DNA from: Welwitschia mirabilis
Lineage: Eukaryota; Gnetophyta; Gnetopsida; Welwitschiales
Length of the DNA stretch: 40,727 bases
Reading direction: 5' to 3'
NCBI GenBank assembly: GCA_051453625.1
Contig: JBOZIK010000001.1
Location: 215,033,575 to 215,074,301, forward strand
Shown piece after piece: positions 1-11,201 of the stretch. Each line of letters opens with the position of its first letter. The stretch's first letter is position 1. The notes under the pieces are model-generated. The model did not search any database. It saw only the letters and a list, made by a program, of their open reading frames with translations, and was not told the DNA's origin. A program made the position numbers and the translations under genes.

Positions 1-560
1 TTACTAGAGCTCACAAGATCTTAAAAAGACTAAATGAAAGAGTATGACTTGATTAATTACAAATACAAAAATTGAAGCACTAATCATGGAGAGTCCTCCC
101 TAAGGAAGCACCTTAGTAAAGCTCAATAACAACTTCTAGAATTAAACATCTGTTAGTTTGATTCAATAAAACAGATTCTATTAAAGAAATATGACAAAGA
201 TGACTCATACAAGAAATACTAGAATGGTTAAATTCTAGGAAAAATTAAAGTTTTTTATTAGTTAAATGACCATCATAGATTTCTAACCAAAGATAAATTA
301 CTTAAGAGAGGGTTTCAAGTGGAAACAAATTGTCCTATCTACCAATCAAGTTTTGAAACAGCACAACACCTATTTCATTAATGCACTTGAAGCAAAGCAT
401 TAATTTTCATTATGAATAATTTCTACCAAGCCTGCAATGTCTCTGACACATAATTAATGGATGGGATTCGTTTAATGTATTGGCAGATTTGGAGAATCAG
501 AAATGATTTGATTTTTAATAACACCCTTCCTATAAATACTACAAGGAGGATCAAACACTA
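1..560 (+). pseudogene. LINE ORF2 C-terminal region (zf-RVT), decayed
   Basis: This is the 3' part of a plant non-LTR retrotransposon ORF2, read on the + strand. Ignoring stops, the translation at about 255-525 shows the zf-RVT layout: a start resembling KIKVFYWLNDHHRFLTKD, then LLKRGFQVETNCPIYQSSFE, AQHLFH and, after a short break, WQIWRIRNDLIFN. Such regions lie after the reverse transcriptase and probably contribute to RNA binding. The Cys/His ligands are only partly kept. Bases 1-250 read as the segment just before zf-RVT, with several stops and frame changes. The element continues to the left of the window. The same region is found at 15800-16180 in the larger LINE copy. It is non-functional, and the assignment rests on motif recognition by eye. 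Confidence 0.72.
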
Positions 561-1075
561 TCATTTTTAAATTAGACTTGCAATGGGAACTATTCTTATC
601 ATTGAGCCTTCTGACCCTAGCCTCTTTTGAAGGTTGCCCTGCCTTGTGGGAAAAAGTGCAAGCTGTGGGAGGGGGAACCCTCTTACACAAGCTTAAGGAA
701 GATCAGGGAGCTGATATCACCGCCTTTTATAAATGATGAAGAGGAGTCCATATAACTTATAAAAGAATCCCTATCAAGATAATTGAAGATTCTCTTTTCA
801 AGCTTTTGGAGATCCCTGCAAATGGAGATGGTATTCCTTTTAGAAGCTAAGGACAACATGAAGTGCTTCACTTCTTCCTTGGTAGGATTCCTAAGTTACT
901 AAGTGGGTACATTAGCAAAAAGGCACTACTGCCTCCATGGGGATTAGGTGTAAAGCTAGTTGACCAATATTTCATTCAGTCTGGGAGCTACTCCAAGCTA
1001 TCAAGAATTCACTTTCCTTTTCTTAAAGCCCTAGACCTAGAACGCTGGGTGAACTTATCATTCTTTTTTATCTAA
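560..1075 (+). pseudogene. Unfamiliar conserved domain following the LINE zf-RVT, copy 1
   Basis: From about 630 the frame reads LWEKVQAVGGGTLLHKLK, then DITAFYK, IPIKIIEDSLFKLLEI, HFFLGRIPKLLSGYISKK, LLPPWGLGVKLVDQYFIQ, YSKLSRIHFPFLKALDLE and VNLSFFFI, ending at 1075. Stops are present at the K-R junction (two adjacent TGA) and before GQHEVLHFF. The same run of motifs occurs at 16180-16660, also directly after a zf-RVT region, so it is inherited with the LINE and is not chance. I do not recognise the family. It is about 130 residues, rich in aromatic and Leu residues, with a conserved PPWGL core. It could be a C-terminal extension of ORF2 or the start of a separate third ORF. Confidence 0.6.
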
Positions 1076-1189
1076 GCACTTCAAAGAAAAGACTTCTCAA
1101 GAAACTCTGGATTAGTTCTGACTCTGTGAAGAGTAGCTCATGAAATCAGAACCAGAGAGGTCCCTTTTCCTTCTACTCAATAATGCCTA

Positions 1190-1810
1190 CATCAGACTCC
1201 CCCAAGGAGAGCTCCTAAGAGAAAAGCCATCATGGAAGGAACCCCTCATTCTGAGGGGACTGATGCACATGGAAGCCCTAATCGGGGAATGACTTCATCC
1301 CCAGATCATACAAAGAAGATGCTTACACCCCCAGCCCAACAGGAGGTAGCTCAAGAGCCTATCCATGAAATAGCTTAAGATCCAGTTCGGGAACATCCAT
1401 CCCCTAACTCCCAGGAGTGAGGAAGGCATGACCAGACCTTCTCTCAGCCAGTAAGGAGTCCTAGCCCTACTTGGAACTCAACCTCTAACTGTTCTTTAGT
1501 AGAAATTTAGCCTCACTGTTAGGAGGACATTGATATGAATGCTGCTCGATGGGAAGTTATGCTGGAAACAATCCAAGAACTGAAGAGATGCCCCTTTGTC
1601 ACATTAAGATACTCTCATAGAGCCCTCCTCTAAGCCATCAAGTCTAGTTATAGAAAGAAAGCCCTCAAACTGCATCCAGATAAAAATCCAGTGGGTGCTG
1701 AAGAATTCAAAAAGGTAAATCCAGCTTTTGAGATGCTCTGTGATGATATAGGTCATTTATTACTTGAACACAAGCATGGTAATCTTTTTGCATTTTGTAG
1801 AAAATACTAA
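1190..1810 (+). pseudogene. Basic Pro/Ser-rich linker plus DnaJ-type J-domain at LINE 3' end, copy 1
   Basis: The linker (about 1190-1510) reads APKRKAIMEGTPHSEGTDAH, then GMTSSPDHTKKMLTPPAQQE and a Pro/Ser-rich stretch; PKRK is nuclear-localisation-like. One frame from the ATG at 1535 to the TAA at 1808-1810 encodes a J-domain with a single internal TAA. Helix II and the signature read [19 protein letters not shown], with HPD at codons 1673-1681, followed by [15 protein letters not shown] for helix III. J-domains stimulate the Hsp70 ATPase, and HPD is the essential contact. Helix I (ETIQELKRC...) is poorer than in true DnaJ proteins. The position behind LINE sequence is matched at 17120-17401. 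A retrocopied host DnaJ fragment is the alternative, but the shared arrangement of two copies argues that the module belongs to the element. Confidence 0.75.
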
Positions 1811-2180
1811 TCCTCCTCTATCCAGGTATTTCTCTTTTTAAATTTAAATTTTTATAACTTATGGTATGTTGAAGCACTTTTGCACCTAGTCTAGTAGCAA
1901 TTCTATGCTTTTTACTCTTCTAGATAGGCAGTTCCCTGTGTTAATTCTGTTTCCTTAGGGGCGGTTTCACCATCATTTTTGTTTTATTTCTCAATCCACT
2001 TTTGAACATTTAGTGAAGTTTTTTTTCCAAATAGTCTAATATTCCTATCAAGTTAGGGCATTATCACCCCCTGATGTATATTTTCTAGTTTAATATATTT
2101 ACTTTTTTTTTAAAAAAAAAATCTCTAGTGTAATAAAGTTCAATAAGAGTTATGTTTAGTTTGGTATCATTAGCTCACTG
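1811..2180. other. AT-rich non-coding stretch, probable LINE 3' UTR
   Basis: No coding signal is seen. The sequence is T-rich, with T and A homopolymers at about 2103-2122. By position it is the 3' untranslated part of the upstream LINE. No clear poly(A) tail or target-site duplication was found. Confidence 0.35.
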
Positions 2181-3870
2181 AAGAACTTTCCAAGATACAC
2201 CTACATTATTAGTAATATATCTTCCTTTAACGAAGCCACTCTATTAAGATATAATAATTTGACTAATAGTTTTCAAAAGTCTATACACAAGACATTTGAC
2301 CAAAACTTTATAGTGTTATTCAAAATTATGATAGGCCTTTAATTTATAATAAGTTGAAGATCACCTTATTTAGGCAAAAATAAAATGATGTCTTTATTAA
2401 TTCCATCAACTAAAGACTATTAATTAATTGCTTACATAATAACATGGAAAATATCCTTATTGATAATATCCCAGTGATTTTTCTAAAATTTCACAACAAA
2501 ACCATAAAAAAGGGTCTCTTTCATTTATTAATTTAAAATTTGCTTTTTTAATTTTTTTCATAGGAGTTTTTTCTTCAAGAATCATAAGATAATCATCCAA
2601 GAAGCAAATCTAATAATATATTAAAGCTACTTTTTACAAAAACCTTCAAAAGAAAAAAATAAAGAAAAAGTGATCATCTAAAAAATTATTAGTGGGTATA
2701 GGCTTTTCAATAATAATATTATCAATTTTTAAACCTTATAACTTTGGAAAATGGTTATTATCTTTGAATAATTTAAAAAATTCTTTGTATGGTTCATCTT
2801 TTCTCTTAATCCAAGAGGTGTGACCTTTGATAAGAGTGCTTTTAGCTTAAAAAATGTCTAGCATTTCTTGATAAAACAAGCATTTACTAATGCTTCTTAG
2901 GCTAGAATATTAAAATAATGATAACATTTATTACTTTGCTATGATACTTTCTACTAATTTAACTTCCATTTAATATTTTTTTAACTAATTCTTTGTCAAA
3001 CCGTCAAGTGTACTTTCTAATCATACAAGTAATTATATGTCACTATTCAATTCAACTTGTATTTATAGTAGGTATTGACTCTTTATTCCACAATGATTTA
3101 AGAATATTACTATTTATTAGACTACTAAATATTTTTTTCATTCATACCAAAAAGATATTTTTTCGAAATAATAAATCAATTAGCAAAACAAACATATAGA
3201 CTACTAGAAAAATGGTTAAAAAGAATAGCATTTGAATAGGATTTAACTTTTCATTGATATTCTAAGAGGATGAATTAGAAAGGTACAACATGTCCAACTT
3301 ACAAGAAATAATCTTTGATCCTTTGTAGTAGTTACACTAAGTAAATTAACCCTCATTTCGTTACTTTAAAAAAAAATCAAAATTAAATTCACATTTAAGT
3401 GATAGAAAATTTTCTTAAAATTATATAAGTTAAAGTTCTTTTAATAAGAGATTTAAAATAATTACCATCTATTTTATTAAAATTATTTTTTTAATATATT
3501 AAAGTTTAAACCAATAGTCCAAAATACATTTAGTAGATAGAATATTTTCGCAAGCTTCATATCTTTCTCAAAAGTTGTTAGGAGCATACACATTAAATAT
3601 TCCAAAAATTTTTACATTACTCGACAAAGCAACATAAAAAGCTCTACTATAATAATTAAATACAGAATTCATATTATTCCCACTTCATTTCTTATTTATT
3701 AAAATTATTTCTCCTTCTCTATTAGCCTTATGATTGGTTGAGAGAACCGTAAATTTAATTTCTTACAATAAGATAAAATTAATAACTAATTATAATTTTT
3801 AAAAAAATATCCAACAACGTTAGATCAGAGCCTATCTCTAAGGCCCCTAAACATTTCAATGAAAAAAACT
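2180..3870 (-). pseudogene. Decayed LINE ORF2 (endonuclease and 5' part of RT)
   Basis: Reading the minus strand from about 3860 downward gives a GLRDRL-like start of an apurinic-type endonuclease, then REGEIILINKKWSG-like text, NSVFNYYSRAFYVALSSN and KIFGIFNVYAPNN, the usual nuclease core. Further on (about 2870-2680) the link between nuclease and RT reads KGHTSWIKRKDEPYKEFFKL. At about 2400-2220 the RT N-terminal block appears as FLPKxGDLQLIINxRPIIIL, where canonical elements have IPKxGxxxxxxxYRPISLLN. Frames shift several times and stops are common. The element seems cut short in the RT palm. ORF1 was not recognised upstream. Confidence 0.6.
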
Positions 3871-3879
3871 AATACTATT

Positions 3880-4423
3880 TAGATTAGGATGGTGTTCCTA
3901 TCCTGTATCTTAGATCACGCTAAATTCATGTTCAATATCAGTAATATTAGCAAACTTGTTATGCAAAAAAGGAGTACTAATAACCAAAATTAATTGGTAG
4001 TTAAATATTAGAAGTTACTTGAATTTTTATTAGACTGAAATATCTTTATAGCAATTATTTTTTATTGTGTTCATAAATGAAATCCTTCTACATTTATATT
4101 TGAATTGTCAACATAAGGATTTAAAGAAACATAATTAAATGCCCAAGAGAAAAAGGATTCTTTAGTCCTTTCTTTTTTGTTTTAAAATTAAGAAGGGGCT
4201 TATGTTATTAGATCAAAAAGGATTCTATACTCTATTAGACACTGAGGAAAAGGGATTAAGTGCTAATGAAGTAATAACATTTTTTCCCCTTAACATGAGA
4301 CTATTATTCCTTTAAGCCTTCTTCTTATTAGTGGTACATAATAAATCATATGATCCTCCTAATAAAAATCTTGGAAAAATCTTGTCATATTATAATATGT
4401 AACTTTCTAAACCTACGTTGCAT
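3880..4423. other. AT-rich stretch without recognised gene, ending at a gap
   Basis: No reading frame or RNA gene is supported. The last 40 bases are repeated almost exactly on the far side of the gap (see the repeat entry). Confidence 0.4.
4384..4423 (+). repeat. Gap-flanking direct repeat, left copy (right copy 4946-4985)
   Basis: The 40 bases before the N run, beginning GTCATATTATAATATG, recur straight after it at 4946-4985 with one difference (acctacg versus acctatg). A repeat abutting both edges of a gap suggests overlapping contig ends that were not merged, although a real duplication is possible. Confidence 0.85.
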
Positions 4424-4945
4424 NNNNNNNNNNNNNNNNNNNNNNNNNNNNNNNNNNNNNNNNNNNNNNNNNNNNNNNNNNNNNNNNNNNNNNNNNNNNN
4501 NNNNNNNNNNNNNNNNNNNNNNNNNNNNNNNNNNNNNNNNNNNNNNNNNNNNNNNNNNNNNNNNNNNNNNNNNNNNNNNNNNNNNNNNNNNNNNNNNNNN
4601 NNNNNNNNNNNNNNNNNNNNNNNNNNNNNNNNNNNNNNNNNNNNNNNNNNNNNNNNNNNNNNNNNNNNNNNNNNNNNNNNNNNNNNNNNNNNNNNNNNNN
4701 NNNNNNNNNNNNNNNNNNNNNNNNNNNNNNNNNNNNNNNNNNNNNNNNNNNNNNNNNNNNNNNNNNNNNNNNNNNNNNNNNNNNNNNNNNNNNNNNNNNN
4801 NNNNNNNNNNNNNNNNNNNNNNNNNNNNNNNNNNNNNNNNNNNNNNNNNNNNNNNNNNNNNNNNNNNNNNNNNNNNNNNNNNNNNNNNNNNNNNNNNNNN
4901 NNNNNNNNNNNNNNNNNNNNNNNNNNNNNNNNNNNNNNNNNNNNN
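4424..4945. other. Assembly gap (522 N)
   Basis: Run of N. Reading frames called across it are meaningless. Confidence 0.99.
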
Positions 4946-5093
4946 GTCATATTATAATATGTAACTTTCTAAACCTATGTTGCATTACCTATCTTAATTT
5001 TTAATTCTTTCTTTCTATGCTACAAGTTGATTTGTATAAAGTAACATGTGTGAGGAGTAATATTAGATGGCAACAAAGATTTTGATTTCATAA

Positions 5094-6030
5094 TCATATC
5101 ATTAACATCAACAATGCCCACTCCATTATGTAAAATATAAGAAGAAGATTTTCTAGCTTAAAATAATAAGGAATTTTAGTATATTTAGGTGAATCCAAAT
5201 CAAAATTTGATGTCCATTTATGGATATTAAGAACTATGTAACAATGATCAAAATCTCCAATATCTAAAGTAGTGGTTATCATGGATGGATTAAAAAGTTC
5301 TATTACTAGAAAGAATTTTAAGAAATTTGAAGTTTACAAAACTTAATACTTATGTTTTAAAAATTAAATTTAGTTCAATTATAAAACTTCTTATTTGGGG
5401 AAGCTAGCCATGAGCATGTAAGAAAATATAGTAACAAGCAATATATTTTGATAAATATTCAAAGAAATCATCAATTAAAACATAATTAAAAGCATTCCAT
5501 CATTTTGTGCTTTTAAAACACTCAAAACAATCTTACTTTTTCATCACTTCCATTCTAACTAGATTTGATTTATAGTAGCATGAAGCATTATTAATCCTTA
5601 GCATAATTTGTTTTTATATTTATAAATAATTAATTTTTAATATATAGTCATATTCATGGAAAGCTAAAAATCTCATAATTACTAGAAAATACTGAGCATG
5701 TAAAAGTATTTTATTTGTTAGTCATATTTATTATTCCTATCCTTAGGCTTCCACTACCTTTTTTCCACTAGAAATTGTAAATATATATTATATTATGATG
5801 TAAGACAAGAGGAGAAACAAAATAGCTTAAAAGATATTTTTTCAAGCACTATAGAAATCTTGCTAATAATCAAATCAGCATCTAATTTAGTCAACACTTG
5901 TTCCCAATTTCAACTAGAGATAGGCTCTAAATGAGCATACCCCAATGGGTTTATAACAAAACAATATTTAGAAGACAGTAAAGGTGGAAAATTTTTTAGC
6001 CAATCCTAAGGCCTCTACAATTCTAAGAAA
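5094..6030 (-). pseudogene. Decayed LINE ORF2 endonuclease region
   Basis: On the minus strand a block near 6025 reads LSxNCRGLRIGxK, like the LSWNCRGLG start of plant LINE endonucleases. Near 5750 the text WKKGSGSLRIGIINM fits the middle of the nuclease. Near 5260-5150 GDFDHCYIVLNI followed by YYFKLENLLL fits its end (canonical SDHCPI...F+FEN.WL). Stops and frameshifts are frequent. A phrase FNYVLIDDFFEYLSKYI at about 5480 also resembles a copia integrase motif, but the surrounding order fits a LINE better. RT is not seen beyond 5094, where the sequence heads towards the 522-bp gap. Confidence 0.45.
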
Positions 6031-6450
6031 GTCATTGGAAGAAGAATTGAAATTACTTACCATCTTGAATGTCCTCCTTCATCTCCTTTTTCATTTTACC
6101 TTTTTTGGTATTCATTCTAATTCTTTTGTCCATTTATCTAGTTTTTTAAGTTCTACTAGCTATTAGTACATTTAAAACATGCTCCTCTGGATTGTTATTA
6201 TTATCACTTTACTCTTTTCCCATTTCCATTTCTAACGTATGTTGTGATTTAGAAGAGAGAATTGACNNNNNNNNNNNNNNNNNNNNNNNNNNNNNNNNNN
6301 NNNNNNNNNNNNNNNNNNNNNNNNNNNNNNNNNNNNNNTACATTTGTTCTGGTTCTTCTTCTGACAAAATATCATATTTATTTGCTTTAATGATTAGATT
6401 ATTGTTTAAGATTAAATTCGGTTTTGGGCTTCTAATTCTTTAAGTTATAA
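6031..6450 (-). pseudogene. Possible LINE ORF1 remnant, split by a gap
   Basis: It lies just upstream, on the minus strand, of the endonuclease start near 6025. The translation is Lys/Glu-rich (LDKWTKEL, KGKMKKEMKEDIQDGK) with a single GACFKC fragment that could come from a zinc knuckle. A 72-base N run (6267-6338) interrupts it. The call rests mainly on position. Confidence 0.25.
6267..6338. other. Assembly gap (72 N)
   Basis: Run of N. Confidence 0.99.
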
Positions 6451-6499
6451 GTCAATGAAAAAGTTATTTCATGATGTGATTCAGTAATAATGATAGGAA

Positions 6500-7230
6500 A
6501 GGATTTCAAAAGCCTACATAGAGGATTTAGTATTTACCTAAGAAAAAAGGAGGTTTGGGTCATTTTCTTATAAGGCATATTCTTCTCTATCAAGTTATTA
6601 GCTAATTACTTTAACTCCATAGAGTGGGGATATGACTAGATTTATGAATGATTAAAGACTACTTATATAATGAATAGACTAAGCTAGAAATATATTCATC
6701 CTATTAATGAGTTTATGTATCTAATGGATGTGAATATTCAAGGATCTATAGTCTAGAAAAAAGTTTAAGTTACATGGAAAATGATTTATAAGAATATTAT
6801 TTGGAATAATTTTTTATACCTTATTCTATGTCCCAAGAAGTACTTCTATGGTGGTTACATAAAATGGCACTTTAATTGCTTCTTTAAAATATCAATTAGT
6901 AGCTCATTACTTTAATATGAATGTCATCTCTCTTTCTTGTCTTTGCTTAAATAATCAATGAATACCATAAAAACCTTTTTAGTAGCTCTATGGTTATCTA
7001 AATACTACTTTAAAAAAATTATGACTTTACTTTTTAAATTTACAATGTAGTTTAGGTTCAAGCTAATTATCTTTTAACTATAACTTAATATAGTAGAAAG
7101 GTATAGTCCTTGTTATCCTTATAAAGTGAAAAAATCTTGTTATATGCTTTATAAGATATACCTATTAAAAATCATTGTGATAAACTATGATACATTGTAA
7201 ATCTAAAGAGTCCATGAATATCAAGAGCTT
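6500..7230 (+). pseudogene. Weak LINE ORF2 fragment (region between RT and zf-RVT)
   Basis: The + strand at about 6530-6830 reads YLRKKEVWVIFL, then IKLLANYFNSIEWGYD, INEFMYLMDVN and VTWKMIYKNIIWNN. This resembles the C-terminal LPKKEGGLG...NxALLxKWxW section of plant LINE ORF2. No catalytic motif is included and the rest is obscure. The orientation is opposite to the neighbouring minus-strand LINE pieces, so it would be a separate insertion. Confidence 0.35.
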
Positions 7231-8930
7231 AAAGCATTTAGAAATTACCTACCTTCCCTAAATAATAGAACTTTTTGTGATATCTCTTTCATTAATATGT
7301 GCCTACTGGCAGAATAAGTCTCCATTTGGGATTTACAACTACTACCTGTACTTGCTATAATAATAAGATAGTTTCTAAGATTACGTCATTGATTGATTTA
7401 TGACTCAAAATTCTTAGGCATGTACCCTTCTAAGGATTTCATCCAAATAAAAAGCATGTTCTTATTTGAGATTTATCAGATCTTCCAAAATACTATTAAT
7501 TCTTTCAAAATAATCTTAGATCCTACATCCTTCATGCAAGTATATTCTTCAAAGAATCAAATGTTATATTTTTCAAGATTTAAGGCTACTATTTTGTAAA
7601 GTATTAGAATTTAGTTGAAGGTTAATTATCTCCTCCAACTATTAGAGCACTATTTGGACGAGCCTTGATTAATTTCATGGATGCCTTTTTAAAATCTAGT
7701 TATTACTTAATATATCCTTCCTATTTAAATCTCCATGTAAGCCCTTTTATAAGCTATAAGTAATGAACAAAGAAAAACTGTGAGAGTAGCCTTACACCAC
7801 TTGAGGATTATGTAGTAAAGGATATATAAAATTCTTTTATTAGTTACAAGTACTTTATCTTTAATTATGACGATGTATTTCTTAGTTATAAATGTTTTTC
7901 TTATATAGATCCACTATCTTTATAGCCTTATCATAAGATTTTCAATCTCATAATCACTATTTATTTTAGATGTTTTAGTAGGTTAATATCAAATAACTAT
8001 TTAGGGTTTAACACCCAACACATGTATGTAAGGAAAACATTAATAATATGCCCAAAAGTCTGTACCTATTTTTTTGTCATGTAAGAAACAAATCCTTTAT
8101 GCAAGTCTATGAAATATTTTCCCTTTATTTCTCCACATGAATTTGTGAAGTAACTTTTAAATTCATTTGTAACTTAAAGAAATAGGAATAATGGAGATGA
8201 GTAGCAAACCAAATAATTTTAACAATATTCCTTATCTATTATGAGGTTTTTAGCTTTCCATTTATATGATTTTGAAGCTAATTCACTAATTTAAAAAATC
8301 TCATAAATTCTTAGAAGTCCTATGAAAATAAAATGAAATTCCAAAAACTTTTATTGTATTATAATCTTGAATAATTTTCCATAGTGTAAAGATAAGCTAT
8401 GTAAAATGATAAGCTATGTAAAATGTTTTCTTTAAAAAACCATTTTCTATTAGCGAAAATAAGTACATGGGAGATTAAAGGGGTGACATTACCCTAAAGC
8501 TAAAGCATAATATTGATGAAACAATTTGATCCCCTTGGATTAAGAAAGAAATTCATATCAAAATTGGAACTAAAACAAAGGTCAACAATCTAAGAAAAGG
8601 GACTATTAATAAGAAAACCATGAGATCATGAGAAAACAAAAGGATAGAATAGGATAAATACTTAAGTAAAATTCTGCATGAAGAACACAATACTCAACTT
8701 TTGATGGCCCCCTTTCTAGAGTTGGGCTAGTCTATGTGTGTAGTGTCTTTACCACCTAATATTGATGAAACTATCCTATGCTTTGTAGTTTGGAAATTTC
8801 CACAAGTGCTTCCTATAGACATTTCTCTAGCTTTTTGATGCTTGAGGATTTCAACCACCATGTTTAATTCCTACATTTAAGTAACTTTGTTTCTTTTTTG
8901 GGCTTTTAGGCCTTAAATTTAGTTAGGGTG
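7231..8930. other. AT-rich stretch, no gene recognised
   Basis: Only short reading frames without family resemblance occur. Apart from the 17-bp tandem repeat at 8391-8424 I see no structured element. The density of stop-containing text similar to the flanks suggests old transposon debris. Confidence 0.4.
8391..8424 (+). repeat. Short tandem repeat, 2 x 17 bp
   Basis: The unit GATAAGCTATGTAAAAT is present twice in perfect head-to-tail arrangement. This is probably slippage. Confidence 0.9.
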
Positions 8931-9049
8931 CATATGGAAAGATAGCATCCTATAACTTCTAGTAATATTCTTATCAATTACGTAATGGGATAGGCCTAAA
9001 ATCTCAAATAAACATTTTGATAAAGAGAGTAAGTCTACTAGGGTGAATC

Positions 9050-9436
9050 CCTCAAGGTAGTTCTCGAGGTTTAGAGCTAGTCCTTAGATAATTTTTAACG
9101 AAGAGGGCAAACCAGGTGGAAAGGTCAAAAAATCTAGTGGATGAGGATGAGAATGAGGGGAATGGCTAGGCTACAGGGGAGGGAATGGTTCAAAATTAGA
9201 TAAAACAAGTATGGGAAAGGGGAGGTAAAGGGGACCTTTCTTGATCTTTGAGATTATTTGATCACAGATTTATTGAAGCTGGAGCGAAGGAAGATCGGGT
9301 TCTAGAAGCACCAGGTATGGTGCACAGGGGGGAATTATCAGCCATCATCGAGTCAGGTAATAGGTAAGTCATAGTTTTATGTATTTTATCAGAGTTGATT
9401 CCTAGCAGGACTTAAAGCAAGATTCTTTCCCTCGAA
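9050..9436 (+). other. Purine-rich leader of the long LINE copy
   Basis: Before ORF1 the + strand becomes G/A-rich (9100-9240, many gagg, gggg and aagg runs) and richer in G than its surroundings. Its place ahead of ORF1 suggests the 5' untranslated or promoter region. A similar purine-rich tract lies at 17659-17830 after the same element. No exact 5' boundary or target duplication was seen. Confidence 0.35.
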
Positions 9437-10320
9437 ATGAAGAAGACTTAGCTCTCCAAGAAGGGGAAAACCCTAGTTTTAGATATAGATGAAGATGCAT
9501 GCTCTAAGATAGAAAATAAACTACAATACAGTTTGATTATCAAGTTCATTTCACCTAGCCCAAGGCTTAAACTCAATCTTATTAGAAAATGAGTAGCCAT
9601 TAAATGAACAAGGATTAGTAAAGTAGAGGTAATAGCCATGCCAGAAGGATTACACTCTTTCAACTTGATAATAAATGGAATTAAGATGAAGTTATAGCTA
9701 GAGGACCATGGTTCTTTGGAACAAGAGGAATAGCCCTAGCCAAATGGACACCAGGGATGTAATTAAATCCGTATCTATTCAAAAAGTTGCTTATATGAAT
9801 TTGTATATACAAGTTTCCTCTAGAGTTCTAGGATGAAGAACTTTTAAGGAAAATTACTTCTCAGTTTGGAGAGCTAATAAAACTAGACAGGATAACCATA
9901 AAACAAATGAGAGTAGTGATATTAAGTTTTTGCATTTGGATTAGCATAGAATAAATAAAAGAGATTCAATCCATGAAGTTTAGATTCAAATGGAACATGT
10001 ACGACCTAAAGTTACTAATGAGAACCTACCGGTTACATGTGATACTTGTGGAAAGTCTTAGTACATCCCAAGAAGATATGCAAAGACGAAAAAGAGATGT
10101 ACCCACTGTAGGAGAAAAGGCCACAAAAAAGATAAAAGCAAGAGAAGACAAATTGATATTAATGAAAAACAGAAGCAAATGTGCTCCTTCTATGGAAAGA
10201 CAAGACATAATCAGAACAATTACTAGCATAAATAAAAGAAAGAGAAAACAATCATGAACACCATGGTCTAATCCAAAGGAAAAGAAGTAAAAAGATAGAA
10301 AACAAAATTCCTTTTAACAC
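9437..10320 (+). pseudogene. LINE ORF1 (DUF4283-like nucleic-acid-binding protein with zinc knuckle), decayed
   Basis: The first ATG (9437) begins MKKTxLSKKGKTLVLDIDED. The DUF4283-like core follows: MPEGLHSFNL, a frame change, then ARGPWFFGTRGIALAKWTPG at about 9690-9760, ICIYKFPLEFxDEELLRKI and FGELIKLDRITIKQ. After QMEHVRPKVTNE comes a Cys/His part, CDTCGKS, CTHCRRKGHKKDK and CSFYGKTRH, in which the final Cys of the CCHC knuckle and one other Cys are lost. In plant LINEs this protein binds the element RNA. ORF2 follows about 230 bp downstream. Several Trp and Gln codons have become TAG. The gene is dead, but the family assignment is firm. Confidence 0.8.
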
Positions 10321-10544
10321 GTATTAGAGGAAAAGCCTAAATACAATCATCAATCTTAGAACCAAATAAATACAAATAAGTCAAATAACATGGAAACTGA
10401 GATAAAGGGAATACCTAGTAATAGAATACTCTGGAAGAGGAAAATCGCAAAAAATATGGCTAATAGCTCCCAAGAAACCATTGAAGACACATTAAAAAAG
10501 GTCAAGGGATGCCCAAAAAAGGGCCAAAAAAAATCTGATAGAGT

Positions 10545-11201
10545 GCCTCACTTGAAACTATAGGGATTAGGGTTCCTCTATAAGAAAAAGACCCTAAGAG
10601 ATTTGATCAACAAATTTAAGATAAATTTAGTCTATTTACAAGAGATAAAAATGTAAGATAACATGAAATTAGATAACTTCTGGTAGCAATGGAACATTTT
10701 CACATCTTCAGAACAAGGAAATTCAAGAGAAATTATGACCCTCATGAAAAAGAAGGCATATCTAGTTAACCATAGCAAAAATCATCTAATAATCTATTTG
10801 AAGGAATAAGGATGGACCATTACAAATGTTTACAATCCTCAAAATTATCTAGATTAAGCCTCCATGTTGAAGAACCTTCAGAATTTAGTAGTGGATAAGG
10901 CCAAATAATTAAGAGTGGGGGATTTTAGTTAATGCCTTCATTAATAGGAAAAAACTAGGGGTAAAAACTAGAATAGCAGAGGCGCAGTAATCCATAGCGA
11001 TTTTATAGTGTAAAATGTCCTTTCAGATATATCGCTTACAGGATGCAAATACACTTAGTCTAATAAGAGGATGAGAGGTAACTAGGTAATGTTTAGGATA
11101 GATCAAATTCTCACTAGGAAGAACATAGCCAATATACCAATGGAAGCATGGGGTTTGAACAGAATGGCCTTAGATCACTCATTAATTAAATTCAAAATAG
11201 G
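10545..11201 (+). pseudogene. LINE ORF2 endonuclease domain, decayed, ends at a gap
   Basis: The start block reads GLGFLYKKKTLRDLINKFKI, then INLVYLQEIKM (the catalytic QETK motif with Thr changed to Ile), then WNIFTSSEQGNSREIM, SKNHLIIYLKE and WTITNVYNPQN. LRVGDFS matches GGDFN, followed by EKTRGKN and NSRGAVIHSDFI. Near 11089 the text FRIDQILTRKNIANI and LDHSLI matches the terminal R(I/L)DR...SDH block, with Ser changed to Leu. This domain nicks target DNA for target-primed reverse transcription. Many expected TGG codons are TAG. The domain is essentially complete before the N run. Confidence 0.8.

Noticed and set aside
1535-1810. A host DnaJ gene or its processed pseudogene
   Set aside because: The same J-domain, with the same upstream domain and linker, occurs behind a second LINE copy, so it moves with the element. 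Not fully excluded; see the finding.
4350-4964. Reading frames of 179-204 codons on both strands
   Set aside because: They are almost wholly N and exist only because N runs contain no stops. The same holds for 11089-11889 and 12684-12995.
5300-5600. Ty1-copia integrase on the minus strand (LIDDFFEYLSKYI phrase)
   Set aside because: No pre-integrase Cys pair or DNGG block is in the right place, and neighbouring text fits a LINE endonuclease.
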